A stretch of DNA of 64,000 bases from Syntrophaceae bacterium (GTDB lineage: Bacteria; Desulfobacterota; Syntrophia; Syntrophales; Smithellaceae): positions 1 through 64,000 of the forward strand of contig JAHDKI010000006.1 in assembly GCA_018436925.1 (NCBI GenBank), in the 5' to 3' direction. This document shows positions 1-8,522 of the stretch, piece after piece. The notes below the pieces were generated by a model. The model was given only the letters and a program-made list of their open reading frames with translations. It did no database searches and was not told the origin of the DNA. Both the position numbers and the translations under genes were made by a program. Position 1 is the first letter of the stretch; each line of letters starts with the position of its first letter.

Positions 1-90
1 AAGAATGAAAGGTCTTTAGAGAAACACGTTGATTGGAACCTGCAACCCGATAATTTAAAAAGGCCGCTGCCAAAAAAATTCATGATCTGA
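1..90 (+). CDS. 3' end of an unidentified protein gene (partial)
   Basis: Frame 1 is open from the first base to a TGA at 88-90 and encodes 29 residues ending in LPKKFMI. A strong rho-independent terminator on the same strand begins 8 bp after the stop, which supports this as the tail of a real plus-strand gene whose body lies outside the window. The fragment is hydrophilic and basic. It is too short for a family assignment and I do not recognise it. Confidence 0.5.
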   Translation, partial: KNERSLEKHVDWNLQPDNLKRPLPKKFMI

Positions 91-97
91 AGTGATA

Positions 98-135
98 GCC
101 CCCTTGAAGGTCAAAAAGACTTCAAGGGGGCTTTT
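98..135 (+). terminator. Rho-independent terminator
   Basis: A 12-bp perfect stem (98-109 pairing with 120-131) closes a 10-nt loop and is followed directly by TTTT on the plus strand. The minus strand has no T-run after the stem, so it mainly serves the gene ending at 90 and only possibly the convergent chemotaxis receptor gene. Confidence 0.75.
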
Positions 136-175
136 GCGTGGGTCGGCAAGCCGCTGGCCGACTGTCGAGCAACGG

Positions 176-1720
176 CTATTTTCCAGTCAAAAGCAGATGT
201 GCGGTTTTTTCAGAGGCGGATCCGGCATCCTCTTCTTCATCGTGTTCACGCGCTGTGACTTTGAATATGGACATGACGGAAGACAAGCTTTCCGCATTGG
301 CTGCGTTTTGCTGAGTGGAAATATTAATTTCGGCGATGGCGGCATTCACCTGATCGATCCCCTGAGACTGCTCATGCGACGCAGCCGATATTTCATTCAT
401 CAAGGATACGACCTTTTCAGAACTTGAGGCCACGTCCCCAAAAACCGTTGAGGTTAGATTGACCAGTTCTTCGCCTTTTTTCACCTTATTGACGATATCC
501 TCAATAAATCCGGACGACCCATGGGCGGACTCCGTCGCCCGCATCGCCAAATTGCGGACCTCGTCTGCCACAACGGCAAAACCGGCTCCCGCTTCCCCCG
601 CTCTTGCAGCCTCTACGGAGGCGTTGAGCGCCAGGAGATTCGTTTGAAAGGCAATCTCGTCGATGCTTTTCACCACTTTCTGCGCCTGTTCGCTGGCCTG
701 CGCAATTTCCTTCATGGAACTGATCAGTTGTTTCATGGAAACATCCGCCTTTTCAATGGCGCCCTTGGCTGAATTCAGAAGCTTATTGGCCTCTTCGGTG
801 TTGGACGCATTTTGCCTGGTCATGGAAGCGATTTCATCCAGTGAGGCGGAGGTTTCTTCAATGGCGGCCACTTCCTGTGACGATGAATCGGACAAAACGC
901 CGGCGATTTCCACCGCATGACCGACGGCATTGCCCATTTTGTCGCGCATCGTGTTCACGGAGTTGACCAGCTCGCCGATTTCATCCTTCGAGTTCAGAGA
1001 GATCTCCTGAGTAAGATCGCCTTCGGCAAGCTGTTTGACGACGCTGATGGTTTCTTTGACGGGATGAAGAATTCTTCGGGTCACCACCATGCTGATGAAA
1101 ATCGATACGGCAAAGGCGAGAACAAAAACGATCAAAAATAAGGTCACGGCATAACGGAAATTAGCAACCGAGGCGCTGTAGCTTTCCTGGCTGAGCTTAT
1201 TCTCATATGAATGGAGCTCTGAGACGATTTTATTAAGCGCGTCGAACTTCTGATCGGCAATGGTCACATAAACCGCTCCCACGCCCTGAGGGGCAAGTTC
1301 CAAAACGCGTCCGGCCGCCTTTTGATATTCAAGAAGATTATCAAACGCCGCCTGATACAGCTTTTTTTCCGTCTCGCCCAACCCCTCTTTATTGAGAACC
1401 TCTTTGACGATTTTGACGTCTTCATCCATGGTGGACAGCTGTTTTTTAATGACCGATTCGACTTCCGTCATATCATGGCCGACACTTACCCAGTTGATCA
1501 CCCGGGCAATATTGGCCTGCACGTTGGCGATATCATACAGAAGCTGCGAACTGACTTGGTACCCTTTAAAGCGGTTGTTGAAAATATCATCCAAGGCTTC
1601 CTGCTGCGAGTAGATGATGAAGAAAGTGCCGACCGACAGAACAACGAGAAAAGCCAGAACGACAACGGGGGCCAGAAGCATTTTCTTGCCAAGTTTGAGG
1701 TTATTGAAAAACGCGCCCAT
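176..1720 (-). CDS. Methyl-accepting chemotaxis protein
   Basis: A 514-residue inner-membrane chemoreceptor that would sense a periplasmic signal and control CheA/CheW. It has a transmembrane helix at about 14-37, a periplasmic helical region of about 150 residues (four-helix-bundle type), a second membrane helix at about 190-214, a HAMP domain to about 268, and a long cytoplasmic signalling domain. The conserved hairpin tip is clear ([20 protein letters not shown] followed by [20 protein letters not shown]). The start has a GGAGGGA ribosome site. No other chemotaxis gene lies nearby, so it is an orphan receptor and its ligand cannot be predicted. Confidence 0.95.
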   Translation of the reverse strand: MGAFFNNLKLGKKMLLAPVVVLAFLVVLSVGTFFIIYSQQEALDDIFNNRFKGYQVSSQLLYDIANVQANIARVINWVSVGHDMTEVESVIKKQLSTMDEDVKIVKEVLNKEGLGETEKKLYQAAFDNLLEYQKAAGRVLELAPQGVGAVYVTIADQKFDALNKIVSELHSYENKLSQESYSASVANFRYAVTLFLIVFVLAFAVSIFISMVVTRRILHPVKETISVVKQLAEGDLTQEISLNSKDEIGELVNSVNTMRDKMGNAVGHAVEIAGVLSDSSSQEVAAIEETSASLDEIASMTRQNASNTEEANKLLNSAKGAIEKADVSMKQLISSMKEIAQASEQAQKVVKSIDEIAFQTNLLALNASVEAARAGEAGAGFAVVADEVRNLAMRATESAHGSSGFIEDIVNKVKKGEELVNLTSTVFGDVASSSEKVVSLMNEISAASHEQSQGIDQVNAAIAEINISTQQNAANAESLSSVMSIFKVTAREHDEEEDAGSASEKTAHLLLTGK

Positions 1721-2085
1721 AGGAATCCCTCCTCACATATCTATTTGGATTTTCGTTATTTTCATCCAATCGGACCAAGTCATGCCCGAAAGGGAACAGA
1801 TTGGCCCCGGACTTATTTCCATACGCGGCCGATCGTTTCGAATCCTTCCTTTTTCAAAGACATCCGGTCATCTCTTTCGCTCGCCGCCTGGAGCGCTAAG
1901 ATCTTTCTTTAGTTGTATCGTCCCGGAAATAAGTTCGGCTGGATCTTGCGGCACTAAGTCTTTTCCGTGACGTTGCCTGAAACCGAGCGTCATGATTTCG
2001 GTTCAGAGGTGCTATCGTCAAAAAAACCGAAACACTTAAGGCGTTTTCATCAAGAAAGAGAGATTTCTTTCAGCCGAACGGACAA
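1721..2085. other. Intergenic region, no gene seen
   Basis: 365 bp between two minus-strand genes. Short open frames here lack ribosome sites and protein-like composition. The part next to 1721 should hold the promoter of the chemoreceptor gene. I see no repeat or RNA gene. Confidence 0.5.
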
Positions 2086-2679
2086 CTATAACCAGACGGA
2101 ATACATAAGAAACCAGACAATTTTGACCGACTCCCGCCATATTTTTCTTGCGTCGGCCCCCGTCATTTCCCAAAAATACCGGGGTGCGCTTTCAAAGCGG
2201 GTTGGAACGAAGTAGTAGTCGTTGCCCTTTGGAAACTCTCTGGTGACCATCACGCCTATGCGGCGCATATGATAGGGGGAACTGACAAAGATGGCGGAGC
2301 GAAGCCCCAACGCATCCATCACGATCCGTGCATCGATCAATTCCAGATGGGTATCTTCATAGAAACCCGGCGCGCGGCCGTTTCGTGCGCGGCTGCGCTC
2401 TCCCAGAACCTGCTGCGGCAGAAAAACGGTCTGCCCGCGGTCGATGCGGTATGTTTTATCGTAGGCGGAGATAATCAGATAATCCGCCATTCCTTCCTGG
2501 ATCAGACGGTGGGCTTCTTTTTGCCTGGCTGAAAAATCAGGACCCAGAAGAAGGATGATCGCATCGGCTTTCCGGTAGTCGGTTGATAAAAGCAGGTAAT
2601 GCGGCAGATACAATCCCCCGGCAAGCGCGACAAGAAGCGCCGCAACCGGCAAAAGAACAGATTTTCTAAGTACTTTCAA
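2086..2679 (-). CDS. YdcF/DUF218-family membrane-anchored protein
   Basis: A 197-residue protein with one N-terminal membrane helix (about 9-28) and a DUF218 (YdcF/SanA-like) domain facing the periplasm. Typical family landmarks are the first strand ADAIILLLG and the segment around EDTHLELIDARIVMDALGLR followed by FVSSPYHMRR. Family members are linked to cell-envelope functions, but the reaction is not established. It is divergent from the histidine kinase gene to its right, with about 217 bp between them. Confidence 0.8.
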   Translation of the reverse strand: MKVLRKSVLLPVAALLVALAGGLYLPHYLLLSTDYRKADAIILLLGPDFSARQKEAHRLIQEGMADYLIISAYDKTYRIDRGQTVFLPQQVLGERSRARNGRAPGFYEDTHLELIDARIVMDALGLRSAIFVSSPYHMRRIGVMVTREFPKGNDYYFVPTRFESAPRYFWEMTGADARKIWRESVKIVWFLMYSVWL

Positions 2680-2896
2680 TAAAATATCCTTGACAACGAT
2701 GGGATTTATTTATAAAAAACAGCGGTTTTCAAAATGCTAAGCCCTTTATTGCGTCTGACGGTTACACTCGGGATACGAAAAACTTTCGTTCCCGAAAAAC
2801 GGGCCTGTCATGAATCCGGCCGCAGACGAAAGGCCGTTTGAGTGATGGTCCTATACAACGCAATCAACACTTTTGTAAAGAACCTGATAAGGCAAG

Positions 2897-3955
2897 ATGG
2901 CTGACTTTCCTGTAGAAAAAAGAGCTGCCGTTGTGGATAACTCCTTGTACGCCAGTATTATGGAAACGATCGATTTGGGCATCGTGATCTTGGGCGTAAA
3001 AAGGAAGGATCTGATTTTTAAAAATAAATTCGCTTCGGAAATTTTTTCCAACAGCCCCAGTCTTCTGGAATACGGCAACCTGACCTCGCTTTTGCTGTCG
3101 GATTACGGAACCAAGCCGGCGGAAGAAATATTCGGAAAGAACTATACACTCCGCTTCCGAAACCGTCTTTTGGGCTACACGCCGTATATGATCTCCGACA
3201 GTTTTATCTGGATCATCATCCGGGACATCACGGAACGAAGCCGTCTGGAATCGATCGCCGAGGCCGTCAATTCGATGGATAATATCAGTTACGTTTTTTC
3301 CGGCATTCGCCACGAACTGGGCAATCCCATTAATTCCATCAAAATGACTCTCAGCGTGCTGAAAAAGAATCTCAACGACTATTCGCCGGCCGCCGTCGAA
3401 AGATTTGTCGATCGGGCCATGACGGAGATTTCCCGCGTGGAATTCCTTCTGCAGGCGCTCAAAAGCTTCAGCATTTTCGAAAATCCGGAAATCCAAAATG
3501 TCAGAATCGACGATTTCCTGAACCGGTTTATCGCTCTGGTTTCCAATGATCTGCGCGCCGCCGGCATTCGCATCGACAAAATGGTCGATCCGCCCAATAT
3601 CATCGCCAGCGCCGATCCGCGGCTTTTGCACCAGGTGCTGCTCAATCTGATCACCAATGCCTCCGACGCCTTGTCGCAAAAAGATGCCCCCCGTATTCTG
3701 GTCCGTGTTCAGAAAAATAAAAGCCTGGTTTACCTGTCCGTGGAAGACAACGGCTGCGGAATGTCGGAAGAGGCGCAAAGCAATCTGTTCAAACCTTTTT
3801 ACACGACCAAGACGCGCGGCACGGGCCTGGGACTGATGATCACCTTAAAAATGGTCACTCTGATGAAAGGCAATATGGAAATCAAAAGCGCCAAGGATGT
3901 CGGCACTCGGGCGACCGTCATTCTCCCGGAGGGTAAAATCCATGCCGCAGCTTAA
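2897..3955 (+). CDS. Soluble PAS-domain sensor histidine kinase
   Basis: A 352-residue kinase with no membrane segment, so it senses a cytoplasmic cue. A PAS-like domain spans about 18-115. The dimerisation/phosphoacceptor segment contains IRHELGNPINSIK with His139 as the likely phosphorylated residue. The ATPase domain has the N box (NLITNASDAL), the G1 box (VEDNGCGM) and the G2 box (GTGLGL). Its 3' end overlaps the start of the NtrC-type regulator by 14 bp, so the two are translationally coupled cognate partners. An imperfect hairpin at about 2796-2839 lies in the leader. The arrangement resembles PilS/PilR or NtrB/NtrC pairs; the stimulus is unknown. Confidence 0.92.
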   Translation: MADFPVEKRAAVVDNSLYASIMETIDLGIVILGVKRKDLIFKNKFASEIFSNSPSLLEYGNLTSLLLSDYGTKPAEEIFGKNYTLRFRNRLLGYTPYMISDSFIWIIIRDITERSRLESIAEAVNSMDNISYVFSGIRHELGNPINSIKMTLSVLKKNLNDYSPAAVERFVDRAMTEISRVEFLLQALKSFSIFENPEIQNVRIDDFLNRFIALVSNDLRAAGIRIDKMVDPPNIIASADPRLLHQVLLNLITNASDALSQKDAPRILVRVQKNKSLVYLSVEDNGCGMSEEAQSNLFKPFYTTKTRGTGLGLMITLKMVTLMKGNMEIKSAKDVGTRATVILPEGKIHAAA

Positions 3956-5291
3956 AAGAAAAATTCTCATCATCGACGACAATGATATTTTTTGTGAATC
4001 CGTCGCCGATCTTCTGGTCGACGCAAACACCGACGTGCTGACCGCCCAAACGGGCAAAGACGGCCTGAAAATATGCACTGACAACAAAATCGACGTGGTG
4101 ATCCTCGACCAGAAGTTGCCCGACACGGAGGGCGTCAGCCTGTGTCCGTCCATTCTCAAGCAAAACGACCAGGCAAAAATCATTTTTGTCACCGCCTACC
4201 CCAGCTTCAACAACGCCATCGAAGCGGTCAAAGTGGGGGCGCATGACTATCTATCCAAACCGTTTGAGATGGCGGAGCTCGAGCTGACCGTCAAAAAGGC
4301 TTTCCGCACCCAGGAGCTTGAAAAGAAAGAATTGATTCAGGATTATCAGAACACCCGGCAACACGAAGAAATCGAGCTGATCGCCGGGCATGGGGTATTT
4401 GATGAAATCAAGCGCATGATCGATCTGGCCGCGACCAGCGACGCGCCGGTCCTGATCACCGGAGAGACCGGCACGGGCAAGAATGTCGTGGCCCGCGCCA
4501 TTCACTACAAAAGCCCTCTTCCGCCCAACCTTTTTCTCAATGTCAACTGCGCCGCGCTGCCGGAAAATCTGATCGAAGCGGAACTATTCGGATCCGAAAA
4601 AGGCGCCTTCACGGGCGCGACCTCGTCGCGCAAAGGCATTTTCGAACTGGCCGAGGGCGGCACACTGCTGCTTGACGAAATCGGCTCCATGCCGATTCAT
4701 CTGCAATCGAAGCTGCTGGGCGTTCTGGAGGATAAAAAGATCCGACGCGTCGGCGGAGAATCCTTTAAACCCATCAACACACGAGTGATCGCGGCGGCCA
4801 ACAACGATCTGGAAGAAGCCATTCGCGACAAAACGTTTCGCGACGATTTGTATTATCGCCTGAGCGTTATCCGCATCCACGTTCCCCCGCTGCGCGAGCG
4901 CAAGCAGGATATCCCGAAATTGTGCGATTATTTCATCGCCAGTATGTCGCGCGATCCCGCTCAAAGGCTTGACGAATCTGAAATTGAAAAGCTGATGGAT
5001 TATGAATGGCCCGGAAACGTCCGTGAGTTGAAAAACGTCATTGAACGCTCGCTTATCATTCAAAGAGGCCAACCCCTCCGGCCATCCAGGCTCCTTTCCG
5101 GTTTTTCGACAGCCGCCCCCTCGCGAAACGGCGCGTCGCTAAATGAAGAAGTCCTGCCTTTGGATGAAATGGAGAAACGCTGCATTCTGCAGGCCCTGAA
5201 AAAGCACGATCGCAATTTTTCACAAACGGCCAAGACGCTCGGTATCTCTCTGTCCACGCTGAAAAGGAAACTCAAAATCTATCAGTTATAA
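3942..5291 (+). CDS. NtrC-family sigma-54-dependent response regulator
   Basis: A 449-residue activator. The receiver domain has Asp56 as phosphoacceptor (VVILDQKLP) and Lys106 in LSKPF. The AAA+ domain has Walker A GETGTGK (174-180), the sigma-54 contact loop GAFTGA (221-226) and Walker B TLLLDEIG. A Fis-type helix-turn-helix ends the protein (SQTAKTLGISLSTLKRKLK). The ATG at 3942 is preferred over the upstream in-frame ATG at 3897 because GGAGGG precedes it and the receiver starts straight after it. It should activate sigma-54 promoters when phosphorylated by the adjacent kinase. I found no clear -24/-12 promoter in the window. Confidence 0.95.
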   Translation: MPQLKRKILIIDDNDIFCESVADLLVDANTDVLTAQTGKDGLKICTDNKIDVVILDQKLPDTEGVSLCPSILKQNDQAKIIFVTAYPSFNNAIEAVKVGAHDYLSKPFEMAELELTVKKAFRTQELEKKELIQDYQNTRQHEEIELIAGHGVFDEIKRMIDLAATSDAPVLITGETGTGKNVVARAIHYKSPLPPNLFLNVNCAALPENLIEAELFGSEKGAFTGATSSRKGIFELAEGGTLLLDEIGSMPIHLQSKLLGVLEDKKIRRVGGESFKPINTRVIAAANNDLEEAIRDKTFRDDLYYRLSVIRIHVPPLRERKQDIPKLCDYFIASMSRDPAQRLDESEIEKLMDYEWPGNVRELKNVIERSLIIQRGQPLRPSRLLSGFSTAAPSRNGASLNEEVLPLDEMEKRCILQALKKHDRNFSQTAKTLGISLSTLKRKLKIYQL

Positions 5292-5346
5292 AGTCCGGGC
5301 GTTTGCGTTCGGATCGGTTCGGGCCGGACGGCGATATAGGGATTTA

Positions 5347-5856
5347 ATGATTTTGCAAAAACAACTTCAATCGACGATGAACAAAAAATATTCCGGCCAA
5401 TTAAAAACGCGAACCGCCGCCGATGAAAATGACGGGACACTTTCCGGACCGTCGCGTGCTCGGATGTCCGCCCGCCTGCCGGAAGTTCTGATTGTCGACG
5501 ACGAAGAAGCGCTTCTTTTGACCATTGCCGACGGTCTTGGCATCTACGGCAAACACTTTCACCTGCTCACGGCAACCAACGGTCTGGACGCGGTGAAATT
5601 GCTCAAAACCCTGCCGGCAATCGATCTGGTGATCACCGATTTGAGCATGCCGAAGATGGACGGCTTCGAGCTTTTGGCTTACATCAAGAGGAACTATCCG
5701 AAGGTTCCCGTCATCTTCATGACCGCGTTCGGCACGCCCAGAATCGAAGAAATCGTAAAACGTCTCGGTGTTTTCCGATACCTGGAAAAGCCCCTGGACA
5801 TCAATACAATCGCCGATAATATTTTCCAGGCGCTGGCAATTCCCTCCGACACCTGA
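5347..5856 (+). CDS. Stand-alone response-regulator receiver protein
   Basis: 169 residues: an N-terminal extension of about 45 residues with no recognisable fold, then one receiver domain. Acidic residues are in VLIVDDEE (about 47-54), the phosphoacceptor is Asp98 (VITDLSMPKMDG), the switch threonine is in FMTAFG and the conserved lysine in EKPL. There is no output domain, so it acts as a phosphate sink or through protein contacts. A start at 5377 is also possible. It sits between the NtrC-type regulator and the GAF/GspE-like gene in the same direction with short gaps, so it is probably in the same operon. Confidence 0.88.
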   Translation: MILQKQLQSTMNKKYSGQLKTRTAADENDGTLSGPSRARMSARLPEVLIVDDEEALLLTIADGLGIYGKHFHLLTATNGLDAVKLLKTLPAIDLVITDLSMPKMDGFELLAYIKRNYPKVPVIFMTAFGTPRIEEIVKRLGVFRYLEKPLDINTIADNIFQALAIPSDT

Positions 5857-5928
5857 TATAAAAAACGGGTCGTTCGGTTTTTTCCCGCCGGCCGCAACCA
5901 CAAAGAACAGCAGACGAGGACTGAGCGT

Positions 5929-8496
5929 ATGGCTAAAATCACCACCTTCATCAAAAAGCCGCCCCAGAAAGAAGAATTGTCCGAGGCGCCGCAAGTGGAA
6001 GAGCTTTTGAAGAATCTGGAATTCCACAACGCCATTCAGGCTTTGTCCAACCGTATTCTCAACGCCGAGTCCCTTTCGGAAATCATCGTCTCTGTCAAAG
6101 AGGACATCCGCGCCCTGTTCAATATTCATATTCTCACCATTTATCTGGTCGATAAGGCCAACAAAGAAATTTACACCATGGAGGCCAAAGGCGGCGATGT
6201 CCGCGAAGTCCGGCTTCCGCTGGATTTCAGCACTTTTGCCGGCTACGTCGCGCAAAAGAAAAAGCTTCTTTATGTCGCCGACGCATACAACGATCGTGAT
6301 TTGAAAAAAATTCACGAACGGCTGAGTTTCGACCCCTCTTTGGACCGCAAAACCGGCGTGCTGACCGGCCAAATCATCGCCACCCCGATTTTGTTTGAGG
6401 GCATTGTTCTGGGCGTCATGGAAATCATGAACAAAAAAGGCGGGGCGAAGATCGAAGATTATCATCAGATCTACCTCGATGAGATCGCCGGCGTTCTGTC
6501 CCGGGCTTTCGACAATCATTTGAACTTTCAGCAACTGGCGCAAAAATTCAAAACCCGATTCGCTTACCTTCTCAAGAAAGGTTTTTTAAGCGAAGCCCAG
6601 GTGGAAAAAGCGCTACGGGAGTCTCGCCTGAACAACCAATCCATGGAGACGATTTTTATCGATAAGTATGGCCTTGACAAAAACGAAATCGGCAAAGCGC
6701 TGGCCGATCATTACCGTTGCGCCTTTGTCGCTTTCGATCCGAACCGTCCGGTCCCGTTCGAACTGCTGACCGGCCTGGATCATGCCACCCTCGAATCGCT
6801 TTGTTTTGTCCCCCTGGACATCGCCGACGGCAAGATCCGCGTCATCATCGACGACCCCTCTGATACGACCCGTCGGAAGAAAATTGAAAGCCTTCTTGAA
6901 ACCGCCGCCGTGATCTTCGATGTCGCTTTGCCTTCTGATATTATCGATTTTCTGCATCTCTTCTTTCAAGGAGCAAGACACTCCGATCAAGAGCTGTTGT
7001 CTGATGATGAGCTCAATCCCGATGAAACCGCAGAGCACGAAGACGCAGCCCCGATCATCGTCGCATCGCCCGAACCGGCCACGCTTCACGGCAAGGATTA
7101 CGCCTCCGACGAATCCGAAGACGCCCTGATTCCCGACGAGGAAAAAGCACCCGCCGTGCACCGGAACATTTCCGGAGCGGCGGAAAAATCCGTCCCGCCG
7201 ATTATGGAGGCCGACGAAGCATCGCCTGCGGCTCAAGAGACATCGCCCGCTGCAACGGAGGCGTCCAACGACGCTGAACCCCCTGCGGTCCTGTCGGACT
7301 CGCCGGCTTTTGCGCTTGCCGGCCGGATCATTCAGGAGGCCTACGGGCGACGGGCGACCGACCTGCACTTTGAACCGGACGCATCCACAAAAACGACGGC
7401 TGTGCGCGCCCGGATCAACGGCCGCTTACTGACTCTCCAGAGTCTTTCGCAAAGCGATTATCAATCGGTGCTCGGCCAAATCAAAACCATGGCCAACCTC
7501 TATGACGGATCGAAAGACGCTTTATTGACCGCGAGACTGCGCATGATAAAACCGTCCGGCGATGAACTGCCGATGCGTCTGGTCATCGTTCCGACCGCCG
7601 GCGGTCAGGAAGACGCCGTGATTCATTTTTCGACCCGTCTGGCGCTGATGCCGCTGGAACATATCGGCCTTAGCGAACATCAATACGACGCGTTGTCTAA
7701 AGCGATTGAGCATCCGCGCGGCTTGATCCTGATGACGGGACCGGCCGGTTCCGGCCTGACCACCACAATGCACGCCTGCCTGAAGAGAATCCTTTCATCC
7801 GACAAAATCGTCTGGACGGCCGAACAGCCTCTCGAAATCCTCCAACCCGGTTTGAGACAGGTCTCGGTCGATTCCGGCAGGGGTATGTCCTTTTCCAGCG
7901 TGCTGCGCTCTCTGATGTCAGCCGATCCGGATGTGATCGCAGCCGGCGCCATTCCAGACTCCGATGCAGCCGTCATCGGCTCCCAGGCGGCCCTCCAAGG
8001 ACGGCTTTTTTTCGGCGTGATGACCACGGAGAATTTTTCCGAAACTCTCGAAAAACTGATCGACATGGGGCTGACGCGTCTGATGTTAAGCGATAGCCTG
8101 CTGGCTGTCGTCTCGCAACGTCTGGTTCATACCTTGTGCCCGCGATGCAAACAAAAGTACTCGCCGGGCCGCGAGGAATACGAAGATCTGGCCGATCGCT
8201 ACGGACGCGAAGCGTTTGAAAAACTCAGCATGCCTTACAACGATGATTTCGTTCTCTGGCGGCCGGCGGGATGCGATGAATGCAATCAAACCGGCTATAG
8301 CGGGCGGACGGGAATTTTCGAAATCCTGGCCCCGTCGAATTCGGTTAAAAGAATGATCCGGCGGAATGAAAGCCTTGAAGCGGTGTATGCCGCCGCATTA
8401 GCCGAAGGAACCACGACGCTTTATCAAGATTGGATCGGAAAAATTCTTGACGGCCGAACGGATGCCGCGCGGTTAAGGCAAACACTCGCCCCGTGA
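5929..8496 (+). CDS. GAF-MshEN-GspE/PilB-like protein with a degenerate ATPase site
   Basis: 855 residues. A GAF domain (about 35-195) is followed by an MshEN/GspE N-terminal domain (about 205-345), an acidic low-complexity linker (about 355-455) and a GspE/PilB ATPase-like module (about 458-855). The ATPase has lost its chemistry: Walker A reads GPAGSGLT (604-611), with Leu610 for the lysine; the Walker B glutamate region reads GAIPD with Ala674; the Asp box reads AEQPLE; the His box starts GRLFF instead of GHL. The zinc-binding cysteines (CPRC and CDEC) remain. Known GspE/PilB proteins power type II secretion or type IV pili. I infer a regulator that still docks like the ATPase. It ends the signalling operon. 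Confidence 0.9.
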   Translation: MAKITTFIKKPPQKEELSEAPQVEELLKNLEFHNAIQALSNRILNAESLSEIIVSVKEDIRALFNIHILTIYLVDKANKEIYTMEAKGGDVREVRLPLDFSTFAGYVAQKKKLLYVADAYNDRDLKKIHERLSFDPSLDRKTGVLTGQIIATPILFEGIVLGVMEIMNKKGGAKIEDYHQIYLDEIAGVLSRAFDNHLNFQQLAQKFKTRFAYLLKKGFLSEAQVEKALRESRLNNQSMETIFIDKYGLDKNEIGKALADHYRCAFVAFDPNRPVPFELLTGLDHATLESLCFVPLDIADGKIRVIIDDPSDTTRRKKIESLLETAAVIFDVALPSDIIDFLHLFFQGARHSDQELLSDDELNPDETAEHEDAAPIIVASPEPATLHGKDYASDESEDALIPDEEKAPAVHRNISGAAEKSVPPIMEADEASPAAQETSPAATEASNDAEPPAVLSDSPAFALAGRIIQEAYGRRATDLHFEPDASTKTTAVRARINGRLLTLQSLSQSDYQSVLGQIKTMANLYDGSKDALLTARLRMIKPSGDELPMRLVIVPTAGGQEDAVIHFSTRLALMPLEHIGLSEHQYDALSKAIEHPRGLILMTGPAGSGLTTTMHACLKRILSSDKIVWTAEQPLEILQPGLRQVSVDSGRGMSFSSVLRSLMSADPDVIAAGAIPDSDAAVIGSQAALQGRLFFGVMTTENFSETLEKLIDMGLTRLMLSDSLLAVVSQRLVHTLCPRCKQKYSPGREEYEDLADRYGREAFEKLSMPYNDDFVLWRPAGCDECNQTGYSGRTGIFEILAPSNSVKRMIRRNESLEAVYAAALAEGTTTLYQDWIGKILDGRTDAARLRQTLAP

Positions 8497-8522
8497 CCTT
8501 TTACGCAAGGTCGATTGTCGAA

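Noticed and set aside
2864..3778. Long minus-strand frame of 304 codons
   Set aside because: It lies antisense to the histidine kinase, whose motifs are complete; composition of the antisense product is not protein-like (repeated HF/GQ-rich runs).
5401..6543. Minus-strand frame of 380 codons
   Set aside because: Antisense to the receiver and GAF/GspE-like genes; repetitive composition with no domain.
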